NCBI RefSeq assembly: GCF_019039255.1
Contig: NZ_CP077062.1
Location: 1,736,001-1,800,000, forward strand
Direction: 5' to 3'
Length of the DNA: 64,000 bases
Source: Nocardioides panacis
GTDB lineage: Bacteria > Actinomycetota > Actinomycetes > Propionibacteriales > Nocardioidaceae
Positions 56,394-64,000 of this stretch are shown here, one piece after another (within the stretch, counting starts at the first letter, position 1; each line of letters begins with the position of its first letter). Under the pieces are notes generated by a model. That model was not told where the DNA came from and searched no databases. It saw only the letters and a list, made by a program, of their open reading frames with translations. The position numbers and the translations under genes were made by a program.

Positions 56394-57988
56394 TGGTCTC
56401 GACAAGCTCGACCGGCCGGACCCCGAGGGGCAAGCTCGACCTCGACCCGGCCACCGTCCGCAAGGCGCGGACCCTGGCCCGGCAGGCCGGCCGTCCGATC
56501 GTGAACCTGGCCAAGAAGCACACCACCGTCTCGGTCGAGCGGGCCACCCTGCGGCTCGCCGGCCTGCAGGGCGCGGACGCCGACGGCATCCCGTGGGTGA
56601 ACCGGCTGCTGGACGCCGTACGCGGGGATGTCGGGCTCGAGCACGGCATCGCGCTCCCGGTCTGGGACGCGCTGGTCCGCGGCGAGGCCGAGGACCTGTC
56701 CGTGCTGGCCCAGAAGGCGTCCGCCGGCGGCGTGCGCTTCCGGCTGCCCGAGGGCCGCGACCTGACCCGGGCCCGCACCGCCGCGGGCAAGCAGGTCGGC
56801 GCGGGCATCCGTCGCGTCGACGCGCGCCGCCGCGACCGCGACCGGATGGTCAAGAGGCACGGCGACCCGCAGCACCAGCCGTGGATCTACCTGATCGTCG
56901 CGACCGGCGACATCTACGAGGACATCCCGCAGGCCCAGCAGGCGGCCCGCGAGGGCGCCGACGTGATCGCGGTGATCCGGTCCACCGGACAGTCGCTGCT
57001 CGACTACGTCCCCGAGGGCGCGACCCGCGAGGGCTTCGCCGGCACCTACGCCACCCAGGAGAACTTCCGGCTGATGCGGGCGGCGCTCGACGAGTCGAGC
57101 AGGGAGCTCGGCCGCTACGTGCGGCTGACCAACTACGCCTCGGGGCTGTGCATGCCGGAGATCGCCGCGCTCGCCGGGCTCGAGCGGCTGGACATGATGC
57201 TCAACGACTCGATGTACGGCATCCTCTTCCGCGACATCAACCCGATCCGGACGTTCGTCGACCAGCGGTTCAGCCGCCAGGTGCACGCCCGCGCCGGCAT
57301 CATCATCAACACCGGTGAGGACAACTACCTCACCACCGCCGACGCCATCGAGGCGGCCAACACGGTGACAGTGAGCCAGCTGCTCAACGAGTACTTCGCC
57401 AAGGAGGCGGGCCTCGAGGACTGGCAGCTCGGACTGGGCCACGCCTTCGAGATCAACCCCGAGGTGCCGGACAGCTTCCGGATGGAGCTCGCGCACGCCC
57501 TGCTGGCCCGCGAGCTGTTCCCGAAGGCGCCGCTCAAGTGGATGCCGCCCACCCGGCACATGACCGGCGACGTGTTCCGCGGCTACCTGCTCGACGCGTT
57601 CTTCAACCTCGCCGGGGTGCTCACCGGCCAGAGCATCCTGCTGGTCGGGATGATGACCGAGGCGGTGGTCACGCCGTGGATCTCCGACCGCGACCTGGCC
57701 CTGCAGAACGTCCGCTACGTCATGGAGGCGGCCGGCAACCTGCACGAGGACTTCGTGCCGCGCCCCGACGGCTTCATCGTCCAGCGCGCCAACGAGGTGC
57801 TCGCCGAGAGCATCGACCTGCTGGAGCGGATCCTGGCGCACGAGTCCAGGACCGGGCTGCTCGACGCGATCGCGGACGGCACGTTCGGCCTGATGAAGCG
57901 GCCCGCCGACGCCGGACGCGGGCTCGAGGGCGTGGCCCAGAAGGCACCCGGCTACTTCAACCCCGCGACCGAGATCCTGGAGGCGTGA
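56393..57988 (+). CDS. kamD: Lysine 5,6-aminomutase alpha subunit (KamD)
   Basis: 531 aa. Large TIM-barrel subunit of the adenosylcobalamin- and PLP-dependent mutase that moves the terminal amino group of beta-lysine to give 3,5-diaminohexanoate. Recognisable conserved stretches are PWIYLIVATGDIYEDIPQA, VIRSTGQSLLDYVPEG, YASGLCMPEIAALAGLERLDMMLNDSMYGI and NTGEDNYLTTADA. The N-terminal 15 residues (VSTSSTGRTPRGKLDL) come from a repeat-like GTCTCGACAAGCTCGACC sequence. It starts in the stop of the amidohydrolase (TGATG) and overlaps kamE by one base. Confidence 0.92.
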   Translation: MVSTSSTGRTPRGKLDLDPATVRKARTLARQAGRPIVNLAKKHTTVSVERATLRLAGLQGADADGIPWVNRLLDAVRGDVGLEHGIALPVWDALVRGEAEDLSVLAQKASAGGVRFRLPEGRDLTRARTAAGKQVGAGIRRVDARRRDRDRMVKRHGDPQHQPWIYLIVATGDIYEDIPQAQQAAREGADVIAVIRSTGQSLLDYVPEGATREGFAGTYATQENFRLMRAALDESSRELGRYVRLTNYASGLCMPEIAALAGLERLDMMLNDSMYGILFRDINPIRTFVDQRFSRQVHARAGIIINTGEDNYLTTADAIEAANTVTVSQLLNEYFAKEAGLEDWQLGLGHAFEINPEVPDSFRMELAHALLARELFPKAPLKWMPPTRHMTGDVFRGYLLDAFFNLAGVLTGQSILLVGMMTEAVVTPWISDRDLALQNVRYVMEAAGNLHEDFVPRPDGFIVQRANEVLAESIDLLERILAHESRTGLLDAIADGTFGLMKRPADAGRGLEGVAQKAPGYFNPATEILEA

Positions 57989-58734
57989 TGACCATCCTCA
58001 GGCCGTACGGCGACACCACCGGCGACGGCATGGTGCAGGTGTCCTTCACCCTCCCGATGGCCAACTCCAAGGTCGCCGAGGGCGCGGCGGCGCAGCTCGC
58101 CAACAAGATGGGCATCGAGCCGGCGCTCGTCGTGCACGCCAAGGCGATGGGCCCGGACTTCACGTTCTTCGTCGTCTACGGCCGGGTCAACCACCTGGTC
58201 GACACCTCCACGGTCGAGATCGTCGAGCGCGACTACCCGCTGATGACCCCCAAGGAGGTCAACGCGGCGATCAAGAGCGGCCTGCGGCGCCGCCTGACGG
58301 TCGTCGGGGCCTGCATCGGCAGCGACGCGCACACCGTCGGCATCGACGCGATCATGAACATCAAGGGGTTCGCCGGCGAGAAGGGCCTGGAGTACTACCG
58401 CGAGATCAAGGTGGTGAACCTCGGCGCCCAGGTGTCCGTGCCGCAGCTGGTCGCCCGGGCGCGCGAGGAGAGGGCCGACGCCATCCTCGTCTCCCAGGTG
58501 GTCACCCAGCGCGACGCGCACATCGTGAACACCAAGGAGATGTCCGCGGCGTTCCGGGAGTCCTACCCGAGCGACCGGCGGCCGCTGCTGATCGTCGGCG
58601 GCCCCCGCTTCGACGAGAAGATGGCCGGCGAGCTCGGCGTGGACCGGGTCTTCGCCCGCGGCACGACGCCGGGCGAGGTCGCCTCCTACCTCACCCACCA
58701 GCTTGTCTCGAACCGGAAGAAGGTCGGCGCATGA
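57988..58734 (+). CDS. kamE: Lysine 5,6-aminomutase beta subunit (KamE)
   Basis: 248 aa. Small subunit carrying the cobalamin- and PLP-binding parts of the mutase. VVGACIGSDAHTVGIDAIMN contains the D-x-H-x2-G cobalamin-ligand motif; ILRPYGDTTGDGMVQVSFTLP is the conserved N-terminus. The Rossmann core ends RVFARGTTPGEVASYL. It overlaps kamD by one base and kal by four, so subunits are made in a coupled way. Requires B12 from outside this window. Confidence 0.92.
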   Translation: MTILRPYGDTTGDGMVQVSFTLPMANSKVAEGAAAQLANKMGIEPALVVHAKAMGPDFTFFVVYGRVNHLVDTSTVEIVERDYPLMTPKEVNAAIKSGLRRRLTVVGACIGSDAHTVGIDAIMNIKGFAGEKGLEYYREIKVVNLGAQVSVPQLVARAREERADAILVSQVVTQRDAHIVNTKEMSAAFRESYPSDRRPLLIVGGPRFDEKMAGELGVDRVFARGTTPGEVASYLTHQLVSNRKKVGA

Positions 58735-59204
58735 GTGGTCTCGACAAGCTCGACCAGCCGGGGGACAAGCTCGACCAGCCGGGGGACAAGGTCGACCGGC
58801 CGGGCACGAGGGACCGGGGGGAGATCGTGGGCACGCGGGTGACGCACCGCCGCTACGTGCCCTACTCGCACGCGCACTACGCCGGGAACCTGGTCGACGG
58901 CGCCTACTCGCTGGGCCTGTTCGGCGACGTGGCGACCGAGATGTGCATCCGCACCGACGGCGACGAGGGGCTGTTCGCGTCGTACTCCGACGTGCAGTTC
59001 CGGGCCCCGGTGCGCGCCGGCGACGTCCTGGAGATCACCGCGGAGGTGGTCACGGCGGGCCGCCGCTCGCGCACCCTGGAGCTGCAGGCCGTGGTGGTGG
59101 CCCGGGGCCGGCCGGACCGGTCGGAGTCGTCCGCGGAGCTGCTCGCCGAGCCGGTCGTCGCGACCACCGCGACGGGCGTCGTCGTGGTGCCCGCGCGCCC
59201 ATGA
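58731..59204 (+). CDS. kal: 3-aminobutyryl-CoA ammonia-lyase (Kal), hotdog fold
   Basis: 157 aa. The hotdog core matches Kal: HYAGNLVDGAYSLGLFGDVATEM, TDGDEGLFASYSDVQFRAPVRAGD, LEITAEVV. It removes ammonia from 3-aminobutyryl-CoA to give crotonyl-CoA, the last specific step of lysine fermentation. The first 25 residues are three 7-residue repeats (DKLDQPG) encoded by a 21-bp tandem repeat; homologues begin near VTHRRYVPYSHAHYAG, so the true start may be internal. ATGA overlap with kamE. Confidence 0.85.
   Translation: MSGLDKLDQPGDKLDQPGDKVDRPGTRDRGEIVGTRVTHRRYVPYSHAHYAGNLVDGAYSLGLFGDVATEMCIRTDGDEGLFASYSDVQFRAPVRAGDVLEITAEVVTAGRRSRTLELQAVVVARGRPDRSESSAELLAEPVVATTATGVVVVPARP
58743..58805 (+). 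repeat. 21-bp tandem repeat, three copies, at the kal N-terminus
   Basis: Units begin gacaagctcgaccagccgggg; the third differs at three positions. Each adds seven residues in frame. Related sequence lies at the kamD start (56396-56440). Confidence 0.9.
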
Positions 59205-59491
59205 CACACCGGTCCGGCGTGTCGGCGGACGACACGCCGCGCGACGCAAAAAACACGTCCGCACGACCGGTGCAGCGGAAGGGCCGATGACCTGCGCTTT
59301 TGGGGCGAACCGCCTGGTCAGGGGGAGGTTGACACCTCCCCGGTCGGCCAGACAGTCTCTCCGGGTTCCATCGAGCAGGCCGTCGTGTCGGGCTGACGTC
59401 CAGGTGGCCGCGTGACCGGGTCGGGTACCACGAACCCGGTGCCACGCGGGTCCCGGAGGTCGGCGCGAACTCGGGGGGATGGCACACGAAC
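59205..59491. other. Intergenic region with several predicted hairpins, no gene seen
   Basis: Between kal and lnt. ACCGGGT (59415) can pair with ACCCGGT (59434), and GTGCCA (59439) with TGGCAC (59480). No convincing ORF on either strand and no match to a riboswitch I know, including cobalamin. It may be the leader of lnt or a small RNA together with the terminator-like hairpin that follows. Confidence 0.4.
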
Positions 59492-59574
59492 AAGAGCCCG
59501 GCGCCCAGTAGACAACGGCACCGTCCTCCGCACCCAGCGGCGGCGTGGTCGGTCCGAAGGGTCCGGGCTCTTTT
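59492..59574 (+). terminator. Terminator-like long-range hairpin before lnt
   Basis: AAGAGCCCGG (59492-59501) pairs exactly with CCGGGCTCTT (59563-59572), followed by a TT extension of the T-run. The 61-nt loop is itself structured, so this could end an upstream small RNA or act as an attenuator for lnt. Confidence 0.45.
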
Positions 59575-59636
59575 CGCGTCCGCCGGTAGGTTGGGCACCC
59601 GCACCAGGCGGACGGGACCACTCAGGAGGACATGCG

Positions 59637-61172
59637 GTGAGGCTGCTCGCCCGCAGCGTGCTGGCCGCACTGGCCGGCGTCGCCGCCGCCCTGGCCTTCG
59701 AGCCCTACCACTGGGTCCTGCTGCTGCCGCTCGCGGTCGCCGCGACCACCCTGCTCGCCGCCCGTGCGCCGCGGCCGCGCTCCGGCTTCTGGGTCGGCTT
59801 CGTGTTCGGTACGGCGTTCATGCTGGTGCTGCTGCCGTGGCTGCAGGTGATCGGCGTCTACGCGTGGATCCCGCTGGCGGTCCTGGAGGGCCTGTTCTAC
59901 GGCCTGGCCGGACTCGCCACCCGGGTCGTCGTACGCCTGCCGTGGTGGCCGCTCTGGGCCGCCACGGCCTGGGTGGCGGTCGAGGCGCTGCGGTCGGTCG
60001 TGCCGTTCGGCGGCTTCCCGTGGGGCCGGCTGTCCTTCGCCGTCGAGGACACCCCGGTCGCGGCCGCCTTCGCCTACGTCGGCGCCCCCGGCACCACGTT
60101 CCTGGTCGCCCTGCTGGGCACCACGCTGGCCTGGGCGGTGCTGCACGGCCGCCGGGCACCCGTGCGCGCCGCCGCGGCAGTGGTTGCCGCCGGGGTGCTG
60201 GCCTGCGTGGCCTCGCTGCTGCCCTGGCAGCCGCCGGCTGACGCGCCGCGGGCCACCGTGGCCGCCGTGCAGGGCAACGTGCCGGGGGAGGGCCTGGACG
60301 CGTTCTCCGAGCGCCGTGCGGTCCTCGACAACCACGTCGACGCCACCTTCGGGCTGGCGGCCCGGGTGGACGCCGGCACGGCGCCGCGCCCGGACCTCGT
60401 GGTGTGGCCGGAGAACTCCTCCGACATCGACCCCTACGCCGACCCGAGCGCGGCCGCGGCGATCGGCGGGGCCGCCCGCGCGGTCGGCGCGCCGCTGCTG
60501 ATGGGCGCCGTGGTGGGGGACCGGGTCGACCAGGGCTGGTTCAACCGGGCCATCGTCTGGTCGGCCGACGGCACGCCGGGCCGGTACTACGACAAGACCC
60601 ACCCGGTGCCGTTCGGCGAGTACATCCCGCTCCGGTCCGTGCTCGCCCCGCGCGTCCCGGCGCTGAACCAGATCCCCAACGACATGGTCCGCGGCACCCG
60701 GCCCGGCGTGCTGGGGGTCGGACCCGCCACGGTCGGCGTGCTGATGTGCTTCGAGGTCGCGTACGACGGGCTGCTGCACAGCCTGGTCGACGACGGCGCG
60801 AACGTCGTCGTGGTGCCGACCAACAACGCGACGTACACCGGGACCGGCCAGATCGAGCAGCAGTTCGCGATGTCCCGGCTGCGCGCGATCGAGACGGGTC
60901 GCTGGGTCGTGGTGGCCTCCACGAACGGCATCTCCGGGATCGTCGCCCCCGACGGCCACGTCGTCGAGCGGGCGCCGTCGAGGCAGCGCGCGGTGCTCGA
61001 GCACCAGGTGGGCCTGGTCAGCGCGCGGACCCCGGCCGTGGTGCTGGGTCCGTGGCCCGAGCTCCTGCTGTCCGGGCTCGCGGCGGTCACGGTCCTGCTC
61101 GGTCTGCTCGTGGGCTATCGTCGTCGGCCGCGCCACAGCCACGACCACGACCACGGGGGAACGCACCGATGA
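59637..61172 (+). CDS. lnt: Apolipoprotein N-acyltransferase Lnt
   Basis: 511 aa. Several N-terminal membrane helices precede a nitrilase-fold domain facing outside. The catalytic triad regions are WPENSSDIDPY (Glu), YYDKTHPVPFGEYIPLR (Lys) and VLMCFEVAYDG (Cys). It adds the third acyl chain to lipoproteins. GTG at 59637 has AGGAGGA at 59624-59630; the frame stays open further upstream but that part lacks coding character. Overlaps ppm by 4 bp; this lnt-ppm pairing is typical of actinobacteria, where the two are fused in mycobacteria. Confidence 0.92.
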   Translation: MRLLARSVLAALAGVAAALAFEPYHWVLLLPLAVAATTLLAARAPRPRSGFWVGFVFGTAFMLVLLPWLQVIGVYAWIPLAVLEGLFYGLAGLATRVVVRLPWWPLWAATAWVAVEALRSVVPFGGFPWGRLSFAVEDTPVAAAFAYVGAPGTTFLVALLGTTLAWAVLHGRRAPVRAAAAVVAAGVLACVASLLPWQPPADAPRATVAAVQGNVPGEGLDAFSERRAVLDNHVDATFGLAARVDAGTAPRPDLVVWPENSSDIDPYADPSAAAAIGGAARAVGAPLLMGAVVGDRVDQGWFNRAIVWSADGTPGRYYDKTHPVPFGEYIPLRSVLAPRVPALNQIPNDMVRGTRPGVLGVGPATVGVLMCFEVAYDGLLHSLVDDGANVVVVPTNNATYTGTGQIEQQFAMSRLRAIETGRWVVVASTNGISGIVAPDGHVVERAPSRQRAVLEHQVGLVSARTPAVVLGPWPELLLSGLAAVTVLLGLLVGYRRRPRHSHDHDHGGTHR

Positions 61173-61945
61173 GCACGCACGACGCCGGGGCCCTCGGCCG
61201 CGTCCTGATGGTCGTCCCGACCTACAACGAGTGCGACAACGTCGAGTGGATCGTGCGCCGGGTCCGGGTCGCGAACCCGGACGTCGACGTGCTGGTCGTG
61301 GACGACGGCTCGCCGGACGGCACCGGCGAGCTGGCCGACGCGCTGGCCGCCGCCGACCCGCACGTCACGGTGCTGCACCGCACCGAGAAGGCCGGCCTCG
61401 GCGCGGCGTACCTGCACGGCTTCCGGGTCGCGCTCGACCGCGGCTACGACGTGGTGGGGGAGATGGACGCCGACGGGTCCCACCAGCCCGAGCAGCTCCC
61501 GGCCCTGCTGGACGCGTTGCGCGACGCCGACCTGGTGATCGGCTCGCGCTGGGTCCCCGGCGGCCGGGTGGTGAACTGGCCGCTGTCGCGCAAGCTGCTG
61601 TCGGTCGGCGGCAACCTCTACGCCCGCCTGCTGCTCGGCATCCCGCTGCGCGACGTGACGGCCGGCTACCGCGTCTTCCGGCGGACGACCCTGGAGTCGA
61701 TCGACCTGGCCAGCGTCGAGTCGGCCGGGTACATCTTCCAGACCGACCTGGCGTTCCGCACGCTGCGCGCCGGTCTCCGGGTCGTCGAGGTGCCGATCGA
61801 GTTCGTCGAGCGGGTCCGCGGCGAGTCCAAGATGACCCGGGACGTGGCCACCGAGTCGCTGCGCCGGATCACCGCCTGGGGCCTGCGGGAGCGCGGTCGT
61901 CAGGTCCGCGACGTATTCTCGAGGGCACGACGCGGCCGCAGGTAG
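61169..61945 (+). CDS. ppm: Polyprenol monophosphomannose synthase (DPM1-like GT2)
   Basis: 258-aa glycosyltransferase family 2 enzyme: VVPTYNECDNVEWIV, the nucleotide-sugar binding VDDGSPDGTGELAD, the MDADGSHQPEQLPAL metal site, and GYRVFRRTTLESI. It transfers mannose from GDP-mannose to polyprenol phosphate for lipoglycans and protein mannosylation. The C-terminal REFVERVRGESKMT segment type (FVERVRGESKM) is usual. ATGA overlap with lnt. Confidence 0.9.
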   Translation: MSTHDAGALGRVLMVVPTYNECDNVEWIVRRVRVANPDVDVLVVDDGSPDGTGELADALAAADPHVTVLHRTEKAGLGAAYLHGFRVALDRGYDVVGEMDADGSHQPEQLPALLDALRDADLVIGSRWVPGGRVVNWPLSRKLLSVGGNLYARLLLGIPLRDVTAGYRVFRRTTLESIDLASVESAGYIFQTDLAFRTLRAGLRVVEVPIEFVERVRGESKMTRDVATESLRRITAWGLRERGRQVRDVFSRARRGRR

Positions 61946-61968
61946 GCCGCCGGTCCCGAGGAGCGGCG

Positions 61969-62466
61969 ATGAGGCGATGGGTCCCCTGGTGGGTGCTGGC
62001 GCTGCTGTTCGTGGTGCTGCCGGTGCTGGAGATCTACGTGCTGATCCAGGTCGGCCAGGTGATCGGCGCGTGGTGGACGGTGCTGCTGCTGATCGCCGAC
62101 GGCTTCCTGGGCAGCTGGCTGATCAAGCACGAGGGCACCCGCGCCTGGGGTGCGCTCCAGGAGGCCCTCCAGCAGCACCGGATGCCCGCCCGCGAGCTCG
62201 CCGACGGCGCGCTGATCCTGGTGGGCGGCACGCTGCTGCTGACCCCGGGCTTCCTCTCCGACGTCGTCGGGTTCTTCTGCATCCTGCCGGTCACCCGGCC
62301 GCTGGCCCGTGCGGCGCTCACCCGGTTCCTGACCCGCAAGTTCCTGTCCGGGCCGGGTGCTCCCGGCTTCGGGCGCCCCGGGTCGGCCACGGTCGGGGGA
62401 GACGGGGCCCGGACGCGACAACGCCCCGGACCAGATGGTGTGGTCCAGGGCGAGGTCGTCGACTGA
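61969..62466 (+). CDS. fxsA: FxsA family membrane protein
   Basis: 165 aa. VVLPVLEIYVLIQVGQVIGAWWTVLLLI, GFLGSWLIKHEG and ALILVGGTLLLTPGFLSDVVGF are the FxsA signature, with four hydrophobic helices. Escherichia coli FxsA relieves F-exclusion of phage T7; the wider role is unknown. The C-terminal tail is variable and hydrophilic. GAGGAG precedes the ATG. Follows lnt-ppm and is convergent with rbpA. Confidence 0.9.
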   Translation: MRRWVPWWVLALLFVVLPVLEIYVLIQVGQVIGAWWTVLLLIADGFLGSWLIKHEGTRAWGALQEALQQHRMPARELADGALILVGGTLLLTPGFLSDVVGFFCILPVTRPLARAALTRFLTRKFLSGPGAPGFGRPGSATVGGDGARTRQRPGPDGVVQGEVVD

Positions 62467-62484
62467 CTGTCCTCGAGGTCGAGG

Positions 62485-62868
62485 TCAGGCCGACTTGGCC
62501 TTCTTCTTCGACGGCCGGTGCAGGTGCGCCGGGCCGATCTCGCCGCCGCGGAGCAGCTCGAGGCGCTCGGTGAGGATCTCCTCGAGCTCCTTGATGGAGC
62601 GACGCTCGAGCAGCATGTCCCAGTGCGTGCGGACCGGCTTCTCGACCTTGGCCTCCTTGGTCAGGCCGTCGCGGTTCAGGGCCTCGGCACCGCAGCGCGG
62701 GCACTCCCACACCGCCGGGACGTCGGCCTCGACCGACATCGGGACCTCGAACTCGTGCCCCTGCGGGCACGCGTAGCCGACGTTCTGGCGGGCAGCGAAC
62801 TCGATCCCGCGCTCGTCCTCGAAGCTCTGGCCCCCAAGGCGGGCGCCGCGCAAAGTGCGCTCTCCCAT
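62485..62868 (-). CDS. rbpA: RNA polymerase-binding protein RbpA
   Basis: 127 aa. Actinobacterial RbpA: N-terminal tail (MGERTLRGARLGGQSFEDE), core domain with two cysteine pairs (YACPQGHEFEVP; WECPRCGAEAL), basic linker, and sigma-interaction helix (RTHWDMLLERRSIKELEEIL). It stabilises the initiating polymerase with the housekeeping sigma factor. GGAGGTGG precedes the ATG. A sigma-R-type promoter lies upstream, as in Streptomyces. Confidence 0.95.
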   Translation of the reverse strand: MGERTLRGARLGGQSFEDERGIEFAARQNVGYACPQGHEFEVPMSVEADVPAVWECPRCGAEALNRDGLTKEAKVEKPVRTHWDMLLERRSIKELEEILTERLELLRGGEIGPAHLHRPSKKKAKSA

Positions 62869-62948
62869 GAGCCACCTCCTGGTTTGTGTTTCCCCGTGTG
62901 TACGCCGTGCGGCACGAACCAGCCGCCCCGACGCCTTCCACCCCTCCC

Positions 62949-62974
62949 AACGAACCAGGTGCGGAGGAGATTCC
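62949..62974 (-). promoter_or_regulatory. Sigma-R-like promoter of rbpA
   Basis: On the minus strand GGAAT, exactly 18 bases, then GTT. This is the consensus for the thiol-stress factor sigma-R/SigH (GGAAT-N18-GTT). It starts about 80 bp upstream of the rbpA ATG. Streptomyces coelicolor rbpA is known to be sigma-R dependent. Confidence 0.65.
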
Positions 62975-63142
62975 CTCCGCTCCCTCGGTGTGACGGGTGC
63001 CGTGCTCTGGGTTCAGTTACCCAAACCGGGCCACGCCACACGCGGGGAACGCGTGACGACCAGCATACCGGCGCCCCGGACCGCTCCCGCGCCGGAAACC
63101 GCCGCCAGCTGGTCCAGCCCGCGGCCGGTCCCCGCCCGGCGC

Positions 63143-64000
63143 CTAGACGACCGACGGCAGGGCGTTGCCGGCCTCGCGGATGCCGCGCTTCGGGTCCAGC
63201 CGGAGCAGGAAGAACGCGCCCAGCACGAAGAACACGACCAGCGCGACGATCGCCGGGCGGTAGGACCCGCTGAGCTGGAACACCAGGCCGAACAGGAACG
63301 TCCCGAACCACGACGTCCCGCGCTCGCAGGCGTTGTAGAGCGCGAAGTACTCGCCCTCGCGCCCGCGCGGGATCAGCAGGCTGAAGAACGACCGGGAGAG
63401 CGCCTGGGTGCCGCCGAGCACGATCGCGATGGCCACGCCCAGGGTCAGGAACAGCGCGACGTTCTTCTCGGGGAGGAACATCGCCAGCACCACGATCACC
63501 ATCCAGGCGTAGGTGCCCCCCCAGGATCGACCGGTAGGACCCGTAGCGCGCCGCGAGCCGTCCGAACAGCAGCGCCCCGCCGTACGCCACGAACTGGATC
63601 AGCAGGATCGTGGCGATCAGCACCGACTGCCCGAAGCCGAGCTGCTTGGAGCCGTACGTCGAGGCGACGCCGATCACCGTCTGGATGCCGTCGTTGTAGA
63701 ACAGGAACGCGAGCAGGAAGGTCAGCGTCATCGGGTAGCCGCGCATCTCCCGCAGCGTGGTGAACAGCTGGCCGAAGGAGCGCTGCAGGAGGCCGCCGGA
63801 CTCGGCGACCACGTGGTGCGGCGGGTGGTCGCGCAGCCGGAGCACCGGGATCAGCGTGAAGCCGGCCCACCACACGGCCGCGGACAGCAGGGAGAGCCGC
63901 ACGGCCAGCTCCTGGGACAGGCCGAGCGCGTCGTGGCCGAGGAACATCACCAGGTTGACCAGGAGCAGCAGCCCGCCGCCGAGGTAGCCCCACGCCCAGC
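63143..64000 (-). CDS. MFS transporter, UMF1/Atg22-like family (frameshifted, 5' end outside window)
   Basis: C-terminal 285 residues or so of a 12-helix transporter. The second-half signature FLFYNDGIQTVIGVASTYG and GGTQALSRSFFSLLIPRGREGEYFALYN identify the UMF1 family; the right edge cuts the N-terminus (WAWGYLGGGLLLL is still in frame). One C too many in the C7 run at 63516-63522 splits the gene; with six the sequence reads SILGGTYAWMVIVVLAMF. Substrate unknown. Confidence 0.8.

Noticed and set aside
59412-59636. N-terminal extension of Lnt (75 residues)
   Set aside because: The sequence is Arg/Gly-rich without coding character and covers the structured noncoding region; AGGAGGA before GTG 59637 marks the start.

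Overview
The window is high-GC DNA from an actinobacterium. It carries a Pup-proteasome gene cluster, a mycothiol ligase (mshC), rbpA, tatA/tatC, the DUF3090-SCO1664 pair and many GTG/TTG starts and TAnnnT -10 boxes. The gene set and order fit Nocardioides or a close relative (Propionibacteriales); this is inferred from gene content, not from a search.

Region 1 (1-8939) is an accessory defence island whose right boundary is a tRNA-Leu(GAG) gene (8940-9026, minus). It opens inside a CBASS operon: the end of a Cap2-like E1 protein, a Cap3-like JAMM peptidase and a Cap4-like nuclease-SAVED effector. The cyclase gene should lie off the left edge. Convergent to this is a SIR2-domain defence protein, then a very large atypical serine-recombinase-like gene, then poorly resolved small ORFs up to the tRNA. 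A perfect 8-bp-arm palindrome sits between the recombinase-like gene and a divergent ORF.

Region 2 (9129-29567) is ordinary core genome: M20 peptidase, universal stress protein, DUF5703, aldo/keto reductase, UppP, CorA, histidine phosphatase, DUF3090, SCO1664-type kinase, MshC, PAC2 protein, MetH, HAD phosphatase, MOSC protein, a small secreted protein, a NarL-type two-component pair, a RecB-family nuclease, a site-2 protease and TrmI.

Region 3 (29721-43726) is the Pup-proteasome locus: arc, dop, pup, prcB, prcA, pafA, an FKBP lipoprotein, pafB, pafC, tatA, tatC. It is interrupted between prcA and pafA by an AbiEi/nuclease-like gene with 35-nt imperfect inverted repeats around it.

Region 4 (43755-50819) has an MFS exporter, an alpha/beta hydrolase, a diacylglycerol-kinase-family protein, a large DEAD/DEAH helicase and an Lrp/AsnC regulator. 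Region 5 (50873-59204) holds a 5'-3' exonuclease-like protein and a lysine degradation cluster of the fermentation type: kamA divergent from kdd - amidohydrolase - kamD - kamE - kal. No kce gene is visible. Two 22-bp-period repeat arrays sit exactly in the two convergent 3'-3' gaps of this area, and related repeats encode the N-termini of KamD and Kal. Region 6 (59205-64000) has a structured noncoding stretch, lnt, ppm, fxsA, rbpA with a sigma-R-like promoter, and a truncated UMF1-family MFS gene.

Seven genes (recombinase-like, HAD, MOSC, RecB-like, FKBP, helicase, UMF1) are broken by one-base differences, nearly all in G or C homopolymers, and correcting them restores full-length proteins. 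Residual sequencing error is the simplest explanation, so these genes are annotated across the break.
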